Shown piece by piece: positions 1 through 18,931 of a stretch of DNA of 64,000 nt. A program made the translations under genes and the position numbers. The stretch spans positions 6,386,065 through 6,450,064 of the forward strand of contig CM024171.1 in NCBI GenBank assembly GCA_013433145.1. Direction: 5' to 3'. Positions within the stretch are counted from its first letter, which is position 1, and each line of letters opens with the position of its first letter. The notes under the pieces are model-generated. The model was not told where the DNA came from and did not search any database. It saw nothing but the letters and a program-made list of their open reading frames with translations. Origin of the DNA: Ascaris suum (lineage: Eukaryota > Nematoda > Chromadorea > Rhabditida > Ascarididae).

Positions 1-2171
1 CTTTGCTGCATTGGACGACATTTGGATTTTCGTATGTGCTAAATATTTAAATATTATTTTTGTAACTTTTAATACATGTTGAATAATGTTGTAATGCTTC
101 AACGAAGTGTTTCCACGTTATCCACTACTCAAAAGAATTGAAGTTATATATAAAATAGTAATTTTCTAAAGATTCCACCCGTATTCTACACTTGTCAAGA
201 ATTTTTTTTATAAATTGCATTTATATAGCCTCTAAGAGTGAAAAAAAAACGAATTTCTCTCAATTGTAAAAAAATTTTTGAAAGGAATTGTAGCTCTTCG
301 ATGAGTTTAAAAATTGTGTCAAGGTGGAAGAGAATCACGTTCACAATTCCTTGGTGGTGCTGTTGCGATGATGCTCACAGAGTAGTGCAATTGTGTTACA
401 CTTGAATAAGTGCAATGAATGTGCACATGTCACTGCGTTTGTGCTTTTCATGAGAACACAATTAACGTTGCTGTGTAGATGTCGTAGCCTGGCACGAATT
501 GTGCATTTTAGCTATTCTCGCGAAGAAAGTTTCATCGATGTTTTTTTTGCTTTTGTGCAACTTTTTTTCTAATACATTTCAAAATTGCGCTCGAAACTAC
601 TCTTGATTTCATTTAGGAGAATATAGTTGAAGATATTTGCAACATAAAACCAAAAAATTTTGAACAGTGGTTGAAATAAAATCATATCGATGCAGATCAG
701 TTTGATATTGACCTTTTGGGGCAATATTATTTTGTGTTGATGCTGAGGCAAAATTCACAAACAACTAAATTATGAAGTGATAGAACGAAAAGAATGTTTG
801 GCACGTGCAGTGAAACGCAAAATATGAGCAAAGGACGAAAGAACACCAATAAAGAGCGAAAAAGAGCGAAATCGATGAATGAAGAAAGCATTCGGTCGTT
901 CAGTTGGTACCTCAAGCAATATGTAAATTAGGTCTTAAGTTTGTAAAAAAGGGAAAACGAAGCAATCGAAATAAAGAATGGTTTTTGGAAGTTGCTTTTA
1001 AAATACTACCTACAGTTTATTATATGGCACTTCTATCAGTTTCAGAATATAACTGAGAGAGAACGTCTTTTCTTAGCTCAGTTTAGATTTCAATCCCTTC
1101 ACTTTCATTGTTCCATTCCATAAATATTTCAGTACCGTTGCTTCATTCAGTGTTATACCAAAGCATTTGCTTTCAGTTTCTATCTCTTAAGTCGAGTTGT
1201 TTCAAGAAGCTGTTGCGACGTAAATCAGCACAGAAATCAGAAAGTTTTAAATTGCTTAGGCTTCAGTCTTAGCAAAACATCGTTCAATAAGTTCACTCAA
1301 CTTTCGAGTATTCAGCATCTGCAAACCACAGTTGATTAGCAAAAAATGAAGCTGTGATACCACATATATCGACCTATTAATGAAATGCAGTTTTTTATCA
1401 TGGAGACTTTTAGACTCCGAAATGCAACCTGAACGTTTCACATTGCCAAATCTTTTTACTCTCTGGTAAGCATGCTGTGAGCAAATTGCTTTTATTTAAA
1501 TATCTCAGTAGTCCATTTGCTCTACGAAACAGTGCAAGATGAGTGAGCAATATGCACATTCGAATTTTCTGCAAGCTTCAAAACTTCTTTGTTTACTTCA
1601 GTCCAGAAAGTCATCATTTTGAATAAACTCCCATTCATATTGCTTCCACTCCCTCTTAGATGAAGTTGTAAGGTCATGTGAAGGTTAGTACTTAGGGCTT
1701 AAACTCGTCTCCTGACAATCGGATGCTGATGAGTCGATTCGTCGTTGCTCCGCTTAGGAAGAAGGTCGAGATATACTGCGCCGTCTTCGTCCCAGTGAGG
1801 GTGCTAGGACCAGTGACTCGGAAGAATGGAGGCAAGTAGTCTGATCCGAACTCCCTTATAACCGAACGTGCCAAAAGGAACGAGTGAAGAAATGAGTGCT
1901 TCAAAATTATTTCTTTAAACTTTCACTTTATTCAACGAAAACATCCGAAGGCGATTCTATTTACTTCTAGAAAGTTTATTTATTAGGCGAAAAATTCGCA
2001 AAGAACTTGTTTTCAGAAAGAGTTTCGAAGTGCTGAAAAATTTGCATATATTTTACATCGGTTGGGTCACAAAATATGCTTTAGTCATGATAAATTTTAA
2101 TATCTTCCAGCGTGATTTAGCGTTTTTGTTGTTTTGCATTATACGTTACTCAGTTATGAAATTTCTTAAAC

Positions 2172-2308
2172 ACAACATACGCATACGCACAACCAACGCA
2201 CAAACGTATCCATGCATGAGCACATTTACGCGCATATAAAAATGCTCACACATACATACGCATACATATCGTCATACACATGCGCAACTACACATACAGA
2301 GAAAATAT
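2172..2308. repeat. Imperfect CA / CATACG-rich simple repeat
   Basis: The segment is dominated by irregular repeats of CATACG, CACA and ACGCA units. It is degenerate rather than a clean microsatellite and has no coding appearance. Confidence 0.6.
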
Positions 2309-5300
2309 GCGATGTATGAAGTGATGAGGAACGTGGAGTGATTTACTCACTGCAACGCTTTTATGCCTCTTTGCTGAATTTTATTCTTTATTTATTTTTT
2401 CAACGACAACGTATTTTATTGCTCTATTTTTATCTCATTTATCATTTACTACTGGATAATGAAAGATGTGTATAATAACAGTAACATATAAACGAGATAA
2501 AATTGACATAAAATTCATTCACTCACCTCACTGCTAGAAGATATCCTCACTAGCAATACAAACGGATAGAAAATAACTCGCTCTCCGTATACGACCGTTA
2601 GTATTTTCCCACTAATCCCTTAACATTATAAAGATTGACTTCCTCCTTTTTTTGGTGTTGCAAGAAATTTCATGTAGCAGGTAAGAGTTGTTTCCTCTTT
2701 CCCTCTTTTGTCTACTTTTAACTATCCCTTCGTACCAACTTTCTTCACTTGCGACATAATTAAAAAATCGAGATATAGGGAATATTTAAAATGTGCTCCA
2801 ATAGAAATCTACCTCTTCTTTGAAGCAATTTCAATTTTTTAAAACAGCTTTCCACATTTTTAAAACAAGAGTGAAGAAAAAAGTGTAGTGCAATTCCATT
2901 TGGTTCCCCCATTGATGAGCATTTTTAAAAAGAATTTTTTTAATTAGCAGGATGATGATTGAAAAGAGATGCATATCTCTCAAAGTTGCTAATCTATAGA
3001 TATTCTATTTTTTAGAGTTTTTAGGGCTTGAGGACAGGCAAACATATTTTAGCATCGAAATGTTTCACCACAATGTTTTGTTTTCACAAGTTCATAGATA
3101 TTAGCATAATTGATGACGTTATCAAAGGGAATCAGTGCATCACTGTGCTTTAAAAATGTCATCGCCTGCCTATAGAAAGTTCTACTAGTATGAATCAATG
3201 TGGTGTTCGCTCTTTGTTCCATTATTAAAATATTGTAATTAGTGCTGGTAATCAATATCTTTATATATATTTTTCTCTATCTTCAAAAAATTTTATCATT
3301 TTTGTTCAGAGCTAATTTTCAGCTTATACTCTTCAATAAAGTTGGCTCAGTCGTAACGTCAACAGTTTTTAGGGTCGATCGAATTTTCTTATGGTGTCAG
3401 TTAGATTTTTAATATAAATGGCTGTTGTCGATTTTTATTTTAGATTATTATTCATATTTTCAAATTTTTCAGTTGATTGATAATGGCTTTTAATATTTTC
3501 TAAAATTTATTTATTTTATTTCTCTATATTTATATAATTTTATTGAATTTGAATTGTTTCGCTTCAAAAGATATTATCTTTTAATCACATCTTTTCATAC
3601 TTTTCTCGAAGGTGCGTTTTTCATTTCACTTATAAAGTTGCTGCGGACTTAATTTTTTCACTATTGATTTTCACTTAACTTCAAAAGATAAAATTTTCTT
3701 GTTGATACCAACGTTTTAAAGAAAAAATGACCAGAATCGAGCGAAGCGTTCTTGAGATAACGTGAACGAAAGGGTAAAATAGCTTACGATCTCCTGTATA
3801 GAATAGATTTCACATGACAGATTGCAAATCAGTGACTAGCACATAAAAAAGATGTATGTGCACACTGGCACCCGATGCATCCAAGCAGTTTAAGGGGAGA
3901 GGAAATTTTGAAGAATATTTGACAAAAATCTGACGTGCATGAAAGTTTAATAAATACTTCATTACCATAAATGGTTAAGTAATTTTGCACAAAAACATCC
4001 CATTCGATATGTTTTAATAAGTTTAATTGCATCGAAGAATCGCCCACGTTCTCACTAGAACGGAAAGTCGGCTTCACGCCAGGACTCAGCATTCGCTCTT
4101 TTTCACGTTTTTTTACGCTTATTTGAACCTCTCTCATGCAAAAATCAGCACGTTAAATACTTATGCAGCGCTGTATCTACACAATTTGCAAAATGGCTCT
4201 GTTGTTCAAAAATTTTTAAACGATAAATGATAGGTTTCTTTAGCATTTACTTTTTCACTCCATAGAAATATTGATGAAGGTGAAATGAGTGCATATCTGT
4301 TTGTTGCGGTTTGCCATTCTGAGACTATGAAAACAAACATTTTCTTACACTATGTTTCACAAATACGCACGAATATTGTTGACGGCGGATGTAGTTTTAT
4401 GCAAATATGCAAATTTCAGTCTTAAAAGGTTTAATATCAAAATGTCGGAATGCGATTGTTTCATATTAACTATTCGTTTACTATGAAAATTTACAATTAT
4501 AAAATTATACGTTAATAGCAAAATCTGAATCACAAGTTTTGTTACACTATGCGTTAACAGTTATATGATAAATATGGTTCTATTCATAGTTAACAACGTT
4601 CATTAAAGCTAATCACAGTATTAAGCTTCGGGCAAAGTTTCGAATGGGAATTACTCCTATAATTAGATGATGCATTGTTCTCTGCTAATCACTTTTATAA
4701 AGCTGTCCCGCTCGCTGATCCTCCCCTCCTTTCCTTCACCTCTCCCCCTCCTCCCACTCCTTCCCTCGTCTAGCAGCAAAAACTCATTTAAAAGTGCTCT
4801 GTTTCTTTATAAGGTGTTCGTTCAATTTGGATGGCTGTGCACGGCACAACTAAAGTATGTTAACGTTTCCCTAGTGCGACGTTGTAAAGTAAAGTTGGAA
4901 ACGTAGCAGAGAGCCCATGGAAACCTTATTATACCGACTTTTATGAAAGTCTTTTCAGTTTTATGCGTATCTTAACGTCGTGAGTAATTAGAAAAACTCG
5001 TGAACCATCGATTTCTTAGCTTGAAAGTTTTTATTCGTTTATATTTTATACTTTATTTCATTATGTATAATCAATCGAGATTTTCACCCATAATCAATAC
5101 TTTATCAATACTTTCACCCATTCTTCTCTACGTTCATGAAACGAATAGAGAATGACAACGAAGTGATCTTCTGTGATTTTTTTTTTAATGAGAGAGTAAG
5201 TAAAATATTTGCGTTCAAATCTTATGGAAATTTGGCAATCGTTTTTTTTTTCAAAGAGTTTTTTCTTTGCGAATATAGCATTGGAATACTCTAATCGTGT

Positions 5301-6042
5301 TTTATTTGTGATAAAATGTGTCACTGACAAAATAGCGAAAGTGATAAGTATTTAATGCGTTTCATATTAGACTGATACATATTTATTCTGCTTATAATTG
5401 GTTATTCTATTCAGGGCGCTAACCAAGACACGAAATACGAGATTTTATGCTTGCGCGAATATTTGCATCTGATGGCATTTACGCCATCATTGACTATGTT
5501 GTTCGCTTTTTTTTCCAACTTATGCCCCATCGTATAGGAAAGCAGTCATATCATACTCTATTAAATTCTCAAAAAAGGTGTTATATGAATATTTCTCGAT
5601 TCCAGGCAACTTCTGATGCAAACTTTCCAAATAGATCCGTTAGGCGGACTTGGCAAGAAAATCATTTGTTGTTTTTAAGAACTTTTGCGCACATCATTAC
5701 TGACTTGCCTGTGAGCACAGTTGTTTGTTAAACTGTTGTTTTTGATAAATAAGAAAAAGCAGATGGTTTACCCGTATGCTTCCACCTACAAAACTTGTGC
5801 TCAGCATAACAGGGCTGGGCTTTCGTTTGGCGTATTTATTGACACCATAAAGTGTAGTTACACAAGTATGTGCACACCAACGATGTCTCATTTCTTCGAG
5901 GCAGGCTTTTCGCATAGATTCGCCTTATACAATATACTGTGAGTTGCTGCTTACATTGATCGTGAACCACTTTGGTTGGTAGATTGTAAAGAATTTTCCA
6001 AAACATTGACCGCACTTTTTACCCAAATTTTTTCAGAGAATA

Positions 6043-6170
6043 GGAAAAAGTGAAGATGAAAAGAGAGAAACAGGACAAGATGAGGTGAATAGGAAGAAGA
6101 GGAAGGAGGGAGGAGGGGAAGACGGGGAGATCGACGAGGATGAAAAGAAGGAGGGAGAAGTAAAGGAGGG
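6043..6170. repeat. Purine (GA/GGA) tract
   Basis: About 125 bases of almost uninterrupted A and G on the plus strand, with GGAGG and GAAGA words. It lies about 450 bp upstream of the first recognisable kinase pseudogene exon. I see no coding potential. Confidence 0.6.
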
Positions 6171-6618
6171 CAGCTTCTATTTAACTGTTTTCGCCATTTC
6201 TCGTGGATTCAATACAGAATATCTCCGAACAATTTGAATTGCTCTTCGAAGTGAACGGCAATCTCTTCGATTCTTTTCCGGACTTATTTCTAGACGGACA
6301 ACAGTTGGCGTTCAACAGTTATCTTCCATCTCATTGAAAGGGTGCTGTCTTTATTACACAACCATAGGCATTCTTATTAGCTCTTTTTTTTCTTCTCTCA
6401 ACAGCTGAGCAGTCGTTATACTTTAAAGTGTTCTTTTTTTCTCTTCTTAGCATTTTTTGCAGTAAAACACATCCGCCAGTAAATTCTATTAAGAACTCAT
6501 TTGTTTGCTGCATTTTATTGTTGCATCTTTTAACCTTTATTCAATCGGATCATTGCTCATGCCTAACTATGAGAAAACGGAAAGGTGAAAGAATAATGGA
6601 CATTGATAGTGTCTATAG

Positions 6619-9600
6619 ATAATTACTTTCTTGGATGCATTTCGCCACAAGATGATGTTAATTACCTCCGAGATGTTTATATTGTGACCGAATTAGTGGA
6701 TAAAGGCCTCACAAGTGTTGTTAAAGTGAACGTAGGTTAATGTCATGTATACTCTATCAGATTTGTTGCGGAGTCAATTATCCACATTCCTTGGGCATTA
6801 CCTATCGGGTAAGTTTTCTAAACAATTCGTTTTTTTCCGAGGGATCAGTTCCCTATTTCAAGAGAATATTATTTAATCTGAAGAAGAGAGCGTGCTATAG
6901 GTATAACTTGTCAACAACTCAGAAAACTTTTCAATAAACAAATTCGAAGAAAAACGAATAAAACTGCAAAATATTATGAAATTGTAAAATATTGCTAATT
7001 TTAAAAAAACATTCAAGATTTAAAAGAACATTTTCGTAAAATTCCAATAAATTTACAGACATCATCATGACAGGAATGTGCGCTTGCAGAGGTATGCGCT
7101 TATTTAAACCAGTATTTTCAATAGCAGAGCAGAAGTATGCAAAAAATTCTTTCAAAAGGTTTTATCAATAATAGCAGTGAGTCCGAATTTCGACTCTCCA
7201 ACGACCGATGCTATTCCACTTAACAAAACGCATACTGCAGTGAGTGATAAAAACTTATTAATGTGAAGAGTTGCAGAAAATGCAGCAATAGACACTTCAA
7301 ACGCTCTCACAATATAAATAGCAACTAATTTATCATCGCCGCATTTTTGTAGGTCTATCTATCAAAATTCTCATTTCATTGTATATTTGCATAAATGTCA
7401 TTTCATAAACATACAATGACTGCAGTTGCAATAATTGCAATGACTATAATGCAACAACTGCACTAATACAATGCAGTGCAATGCAGTACAATGACTTCAA
7501 TACTGATATTACTGCAAACAGACGAATTTGAATAATAACTGAATATTCATTCGAAATCGAACAATTCTCACAAAATTGAATTAGATTGATATTTGTAAAG
7601 AGAAATTTAATTAACGATGTAATCGAAAATGAAAACATTGAAATAGAATAGCGAGATAAAGAATTTTAATAGGGGATTTTTACCATTAGAAATAGTGTAT
7701 AGTATACTTTATCAACCTACAGAAAAAAATGCCGAACGTTTATCACATTTTCAAATAAAAACGTATAAATGACTTTTCTTATTTTCACAAAAATATCTAT
7801 GGAATAAAAAAAAAATTCGCTAGAATTTATTTTTATAACTAAACAATACTGTTCATTCATTAAACGTTGAAAAGATCCTACAAAATGTAAAGAGGATATT
7901 CACTATTTTTGTTCGCGTAAAGAGGATATTTCTCATGGGAAGCCTTACATTTTTGACATTGAGTGTGCTTTACGCATAACGTTAGTCAACAACAGGAAAA
8001 TAATGTTCTTTGATGCATAATTCTTTTTTCCATATAATCATAGTAGATGAGCATTTATGTGTTTTAATTTGCGCGTATGATATTGTTTCAAATTTTCGAC
8101 GTTTATTCATGTGCCAAATAATGGACGACCTCGTAAAAAATGTCCCATTATTGATGTTTTTAAGAAAAGAAATTCAATAATTCTAGTGAATATTTTTAAA
8201 GGATCTTAAACCAAGCGATATTGGAGTGAACGGACGAGGTTGCATTATAAAAATTCTCGACGTCGGTTTAGCATCTAGTAAAGATGATCTCTTTATGTCG
8301 CCTTATGTTACGACAAGATTCCCCACCGTGCACCAGAAGTTATATTTGGTATGCAATATGATGAACAAGGTTAATTATTTCTTTTAAATATTACTCAATA
8401 AATATGGAACTCATTCTAGGAATAGATATTCAACCTGCTGCGTTGATAACAAAAATCAACTGTGATAAAAAATTCCGCGTAGGCATTTACGTTAATGATA
8501 AGCGGCAGACATGTAAATACGTAGAGTGTCGCATGCAAATTCAATTGTAAAATTAACAAAAAGTAGCATTATTTATCGACTCCTTCCCGCAGCTGAAAAT
8601 TTCCAGTCTTTGCTTATATGTACTACTCATGTCATGATTATGGGTAAGACTGCTTTTTCTTTATCACAGATGATTGTAGTAGGATACAGAAGTATTATGG
8701 CTTTTATATTGAAATTTATATAAAAACAAGAATTACAGTGGATATGTGGTCGATAGGACGCATCTTCGCTGAACTTATACTCGGTATTCCACTCTTTTGT
8801 GGAAAAGACCCTCTCGACCATTGGTATACAATAGTGGCACTAATGGGTACACCGGATATTAGATTCACACGAGACCTGAGCCCGATCTCGAAGTTCCTTA
8901 TTGACAGAACGCCCTGGCAGCCTTGCTTCAGCTTCTAAAATATATTTCCGGACGAGGTGTTCGCGAACCGCAACAAACAGACAGTATCCGTTGATGAATA
9001 TTGCTCGTCACAGACTGTCGCACTTCCACCCTCTGTGGTGAGTAAGTCGTTTGACTTGAGTGAGAAAGCGAGGTTTTCATTGATAAAGAAAATATTACAT
9101 TTTAATTGTTTGGTGACAAGTAAACGATCATCCTAATGAGGAACAAAGGAAACGTATCAAAGATTAAGCGAGTCAGTCTGCTCGATGCTTTGGTAAAGGA
9201 AAGGTTCACTAAAAAAGCAATAAAACTTGAGATCCTCTTGGCCAATCCATGCAGATACTTCATAAGCTCACTACCAAGTGATACGCAATTTCTTGGACCA
9301 GATTATATGAATAGAAAACATTTTAATCTATTTTTGGAAATAGAGCGAATTTGTCCCTTTCTCATCCTCACAGCTATCCACAACATGTCTAATTCGTCTC
9401 TAGAATATGAAAGGCGAAAGAGATAAAAAGCGGAGGACGAAGTTACAGCTTCACAAGCTCGTGACCTCATCTCTCGAATGCTCGTTGTGGATCCAGAGAG
9501 CCGACTCAATGTCGCAAATGCCTTGCTGCATCCATTTATAGGCTTTTGGCACGAACAATAGGATCAGAAGGGAACCAACAGTGATTCGCAGCTTGATCCG

Positions 9601-9640
9601 GCCATTAACACTGGCACACACAGTGTCCAGGAATATCGAA
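6619..9640 (+). pseudogene. JNK/KGB-type MAP kinase pseudogene
   Basis: Four exon-like blocks translate to MAP kinase sequence in the correct order. Block 6619-6808 gives RDVYIVTELVDKG and then CILYQICCGV. Block 8202-8369 gives DLKPSDIGVN, ILDVGLAS, FMSPYVTTRF and RAPEVIFGMQY. Block 8739 to about 9037 gives VDMWSIGRIFAELILG, ALMGTP and IFPDEVF. Block 9449-9640 gives SQARDLISRMLVVDPESRL, LLHPFIGFW and HSVQEYR. Blocks 1, 2 and 3 are joined by proper GT-AG sites in phase. An SPY phospho-acceptor motif instead of the JNK TPY suggests the nematode KGB branch. The copy is dead: frameshifts at 6731-6740 and 8321-8326, an in-frame TAA at 8936-8938 and TAG at 9559-9561, DFG changed to DVG, and DLKPSN changed to DLKPSD. 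The N-terminal lobe (glycine loop, VAIKK lysine) was not found. The introns argue for a decayed duplicate rather than a retrocopy. Confidence 0.85.
7870..7935. repeat. Short direct repeat in pseudogene intron
   Basis: The 14-base word GTAAAGAGGATATT occurs twice about 30 bp apart inside the first intron of the kinase pseudogene. It is probably a small slippage duplication. Confidence 0.5.
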
Positions 9641-11934
9641 GTAAGTGCTTCATAATATTGAAACTATTTAAAAATTTACAAAAATCTAAACACCTTTCGG
9701 CATGGTCTTGAATAGTGGCAGTGGCACACCTGCTTTTACCTGCAAATACCATATAAAAAAAGTGCTGACAATACTTTGTAAGAAAGTAATACATAGTAGC
9801 ATGGGACTAAAGACAAGTAAATATGCGACAGATTAAGGATATAGAGCGAGAATTTCTAAGGATGGAATGAAAGGTTCTCAGAGAATTGACCCATACAATT
9901 CTCGCGATTTTACTCGTTTCTTTTGTTGACCACGTAAAAACTTTCCTTCCTTTACGTACCATATAAAAAGACCTAAGGCGCACGGATAACTGCATCCTTG
10001 ATCCGTCATCTTCCACCTTATTAGAGATATCATGTCGAAATCTCGCACCCTCTCTATACATATATTCATTACCTGTCTTTAGCCAAACATCTTAAGGCCA
10101 AGAAACATTTGCATTTACAGATCAAAAAATTTAGTGGGATCATTTCAGCGCGACATAAATACGAGCGAAATTTTATGTATGTTTCTTGGTTGACTTCCAG
10201 TTGGAGGTAATCTTGCCGGAAGTTGCAACCAACCGTACTAGTGAAAATAGTATAGTATTTAGTGAAGTTGCAACATCAATATGAATGTTGTAATTAATTT
10301 TTATAATTTTCGGGTCCGATAACTGCCGCAGTCCGAGATGTTAAAAAAAAAATAACAGGACCGCACAAAACATTCATTTAAAAAAGAATATGCCTCAGCT
10401 TGGCAGTAAAGGTAAAAAGGAGTAGTAGTATCATTTCAGAGTATACTTTAAGTGTAAATAAAATATCCTTAAATCAAATTAGATGACAAGTTTAGAATAT
10501 TTGTGTATCATAAATCGATCGATGTTGCCTCACTCCCCGAATGAAATGAAACGACTTTATTCACAAAAATATCTGTATGGCCCATTGGTGAGAATTCGGA
10601 ACCTCCCGTCCAACTAACATAACCTTCAACTGCGATGCTTTACTTGATTTTTCTTCAAATTCCCTCGAATTCAGGTCTCATATTCGATGAGCTTAACTAT
10701 ATCATAAGTGAATGACATCATGTGTTCGACCTCCCTATATTTTCGCTTCACATATGTGATGTTCGATGTATTATAAACAGAACCTCTTCAATCCACATCC
10801 GACCTACATTTTCGACCTTATATTATTTGTGAAGACGACATTATGATGAAAGTGACCTAAAGCGATCCATTTCAAAATCTTCGTATGCCTGCCCAATTCT
10901 CATAAAATCCCATATCAATTCCAAAAATTTAAAGTGCCAGTTCTTTGTTATTCTCTACCAATCCGTTGTAGTTCGTGCAATTAACTTTACAATTCTCTGG
11001 TCACTATACACATATATCAGCCTCTCACTTCCTCTGATTTTCGACTTTCCACTGCAAAACGTAGCATCATAGTCCCAAGGACCTCGCATCACTCCTCCAA
11101 TATGAAAGCTGCATGTGTTTAAAAACTCATTCTCCCACCCCCCCCCCCCCCCCCTCTAAAGAGTTGAATAATAAGTCTATAAACTGAAAACAACCAATGA
11201 CACGTTGCATAAAAATTTATTAACGTAGGAAGAAATAAATCAATGAGATGCTTGAAAGAGGAAACGTCTCACAAAGTAGGATGCATTAAAAGGGACAACA
11301 TGTGAACGTGACAACAACATAAATACCAGAACTAGATTACTACCCGCCAACCGGCTGGATACAACGATAATTTCACTGGAAATCAACTAGAGTCCCAAAT
11401 CAAAGTCGAGGCACATATCTCGATGAAATGCGCTTCGTATAACAATGTTCAACAGCGAATAAAGAACAATCAGTTCCGATAAAACAATACAATTCTAACA
11501 AAATCGATTAAAAAAACGAAAGAATATGCACCTCCCTCTTCACCAACATCTTTAGTTTGGCGTCCGAATACCAGTATGAGGTGCCTATTTCATATCCGCA
11601 CATAAGAAAGTACCACATCAATTTCTTAATAAGCCCAACTTCCAGTCCACTGGAACTACGACCACAAGAAGCATGTCTTTTAAATAATGCATCAAGGAGT
11701 AAAACAGCTTCAACAAATTTCCTTCCCACCTTCCCCTTCCCGTCCGCCACTCAACAAATACCTCGTGATATGTGTATAGGCACTCGGAAGATGAATTCAT
11801 TAAAAGTGAACAGAACACGAGCTGAGCTGGTGAGGAAAAGGATGCGCGTTTCTTTTTTGAACATAACAACGAACCTCTTCGGGTTAAGGATGAGCAACAG
11901 CGGTCGACATATGGCTGCCGCAAACGACAACTGG
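9641..11934. other. Spacer between kinase pseudogene and hsp-60
   Basis: No coding exon recognised. The right part must contain the 3' untranslated region and poly(A) site of the minus-strand hsp-60 gene; a minus-strand AATAAA is present at 11216-11221, about 715 bp past the stop codon, but a nearer variant signal could be used. A 17-base run of C (11138-11154) lies just beyond that. Overlapping open frames at 11557-12097 are shadows of the hsp-60 terminal exon and its flank. Confidence 0.5.
11138..11154. repeat. Poly-C / poly-G run
   Basis: Seventeen consecutive C on the plus strand (G on the strand of hsp-60). Its length is likely to vary between individuals or by sequencing error. Confidence 0.9.
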
Positions 11935-17837
<5,903 letters not shown>

Positions 17838-18550
17838 CTATGAACAAAACCATGCTAGATCAAGGTGAGGCAAGTCCGAAATGTCGGGCTCTTATCAAGA
17901 ATGGTCACCTTCACGTTTTTTTTACCATGAAGAGTCAGCTTCACTCATACTTTACGCATTCCATGAAAATGACCAATTTTTTCTCATTGATCTTTCACAG
18001 TGCTGCTTTTTGCGACTTCTTGTAGCTTGCACAAGAAATGTTACGCATGAGCACTTTCCCTAACACTAGACCAAGTTTACCTGAAAATAGCCCAAATTCT
18101 GCAGAATCTTTTAATATATCTTTCTCGATTCGAGTTCTATTTCACCTTGCGGTATAAAAAATCAGTCACCGTTGTGAAGAATTAAATTCACATGGAATTG
18201 GCAAAATACTGGGTTTCATTATTGTCAGATCGGTTAACCATTATAAAGAGCTCAACACCTATCTAGTAACCTGATGAAACTCGAATACAAGTCAAAGCAG
18301 AGTATAATGAAGGGACTCAAACTGATGGCAAATATTTTTCTTTCAAGCGCCTCACGAATGAAGATCACGGTTGTTGTTGACTGAAACAGAGTGACGAAAC
18401 AACTCGTTAGAATGGGACCTAAAAACCGAAGCAACCTACCCGACTGCTTTTAAACCGCAGAAGCCTACTTGATTTATAGTTTACAGGACAGTGTTTTTAT
18501 GATAAAACCCCCTCACCAACAGTAGCTAAATCGAAATAATACCCCTCAAC

Positions 18551-18558
18551 TTCTGGAA
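18551..18558. promoter_or_regulatory. Dimeric heat shock element
   Basis: TTCTGGAA is an inverted pair of HSF1 half-sites (TTCnnGAA). It lies between the two chaperonin genes, 374 bp before the hsp-10 ATG. A two-unit site alone is weak and can occur by chance; its value comes from clustering with the two sites downstream. Confidence 0.5.
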
Positions 18559-18709
18559 ATCCCAACACCACCTATAAACCGAGCGGTAAGTAAACCACTG
18601 AATACAACAGTGGTTAATACTACTCCTAATCGACTCCGCGGGCAATCAGAGCACAATACAAGCAAGCAACACAGAAGCAAGATTACAACTCGACGTCGTT
18701 GGGGCAAGT

Positions 18710-18717
18710 TTCGCGAA
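18710..18717. promoter_or_regulatory. Dimeric heat shock element
   Basis: TTCGCGAA fits TTCnnGAA and starts 22 bp before a perfect three-unit element at 18732-18744. The two are not in the same 5-bp phase, so they would be separate binding units. Confidence 0.6.
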
Positions 18718-18731
18718 GGCGGTTCGACAAG

Positions 18732-18744
18732 GAAAATTCCCGAA
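18732..18744. promoter_or_regulatory. Perfect three-unit heat shock element
   Basis: GAAAATTCCCGAA matches GAAnnTTCnnGAA, the minimal complete binding site for an HSF trimer. It lies 188 bp upstream of the hsp-10 ATG and about 965 bp upstream of the hsp-60 ATG, so it can serve both divergent genes. A TGACGT bZIP half-site follows directly at 18745-18750; ATFS-1-type regulation is possible but is inference. Confidence 0.8.
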
Positions 18745-18766
18745 TGACGTGCAAAGTCGTTCGTTG

Positions 18767-18801
18767 ATTGGTTGGTAAAATGCCAGCGCAATGCTTATTG
18801 G
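18767..18801 (-). promoter_or_regulatory. Pair of inverted CCAAT boxes
   Basis: ATTGG occurs at 18767-18771 and 18797-18801, exactly 30 bp apart, just after the heat shock elements and about 130-165 bp before the hsp-10 ATG. NF-Y-type CCAAT boxes are common in bidirectional and stress gene promoters. Binding here is inferred from the motif and position only. Confidence 0.5.
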
Positions 18802-18931
18802 TTAGATGGCGCGCAAGCGTACCTCCTAACTGCCCATAACGCATTCCGTTCACTCTAGGGCCAGAATTGCTCGAGGTCGACTGCGTGCTAGTCAGTGGAA
18901 TAGTGGACGGACGATCTCAAATAATTCAACG

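Larger units (their letters stand above)
1..6618. other. Intergenic DNA, no supported gene
   Basis: AT-rich DNA with only short unrelated open frames in all six frames. I see no family motif and no run of phase-compatible exons. Local features are a CA/CATACG-rich patch (2172-2308), a pyrimidine-rich stretch (4720-4770) and a purine tract (6043-6170). The GC-richer patch at 1690-1890 is open for 70 codons on the minus strand but is not recognised. Part of the region could hold N-terminal exons of the kinase pseudogene that starts at 6619, but no glycine-loop or VAIKK-like exon was found. Confidence 0.5.

Noticed and set aside
1726..1760. CTGATGAG followed by a possible small hairpin, as in a hammerhead ribozyme core
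   Set aside because: The conserved GAAA after stem II is absent and no closing stems I and III could be drawn.
4667..4906. 79-codon Ser/Pro/Leu-rich plus-strand frame
   Set aside because: It is a translated pyrimidine-rich tract with no other support.
1985..5650. TTAGGC words resembling the nematode telomere repeat
   Set aside because: They occur singly and never in tandem.
9136..9426. 96-codon plus-strand open frame inside the kinase pseudogene
   Set aside because: It lies between kinase exons, contains no kinase sequence, and ends just before the SQARDL exon; taken as intron.
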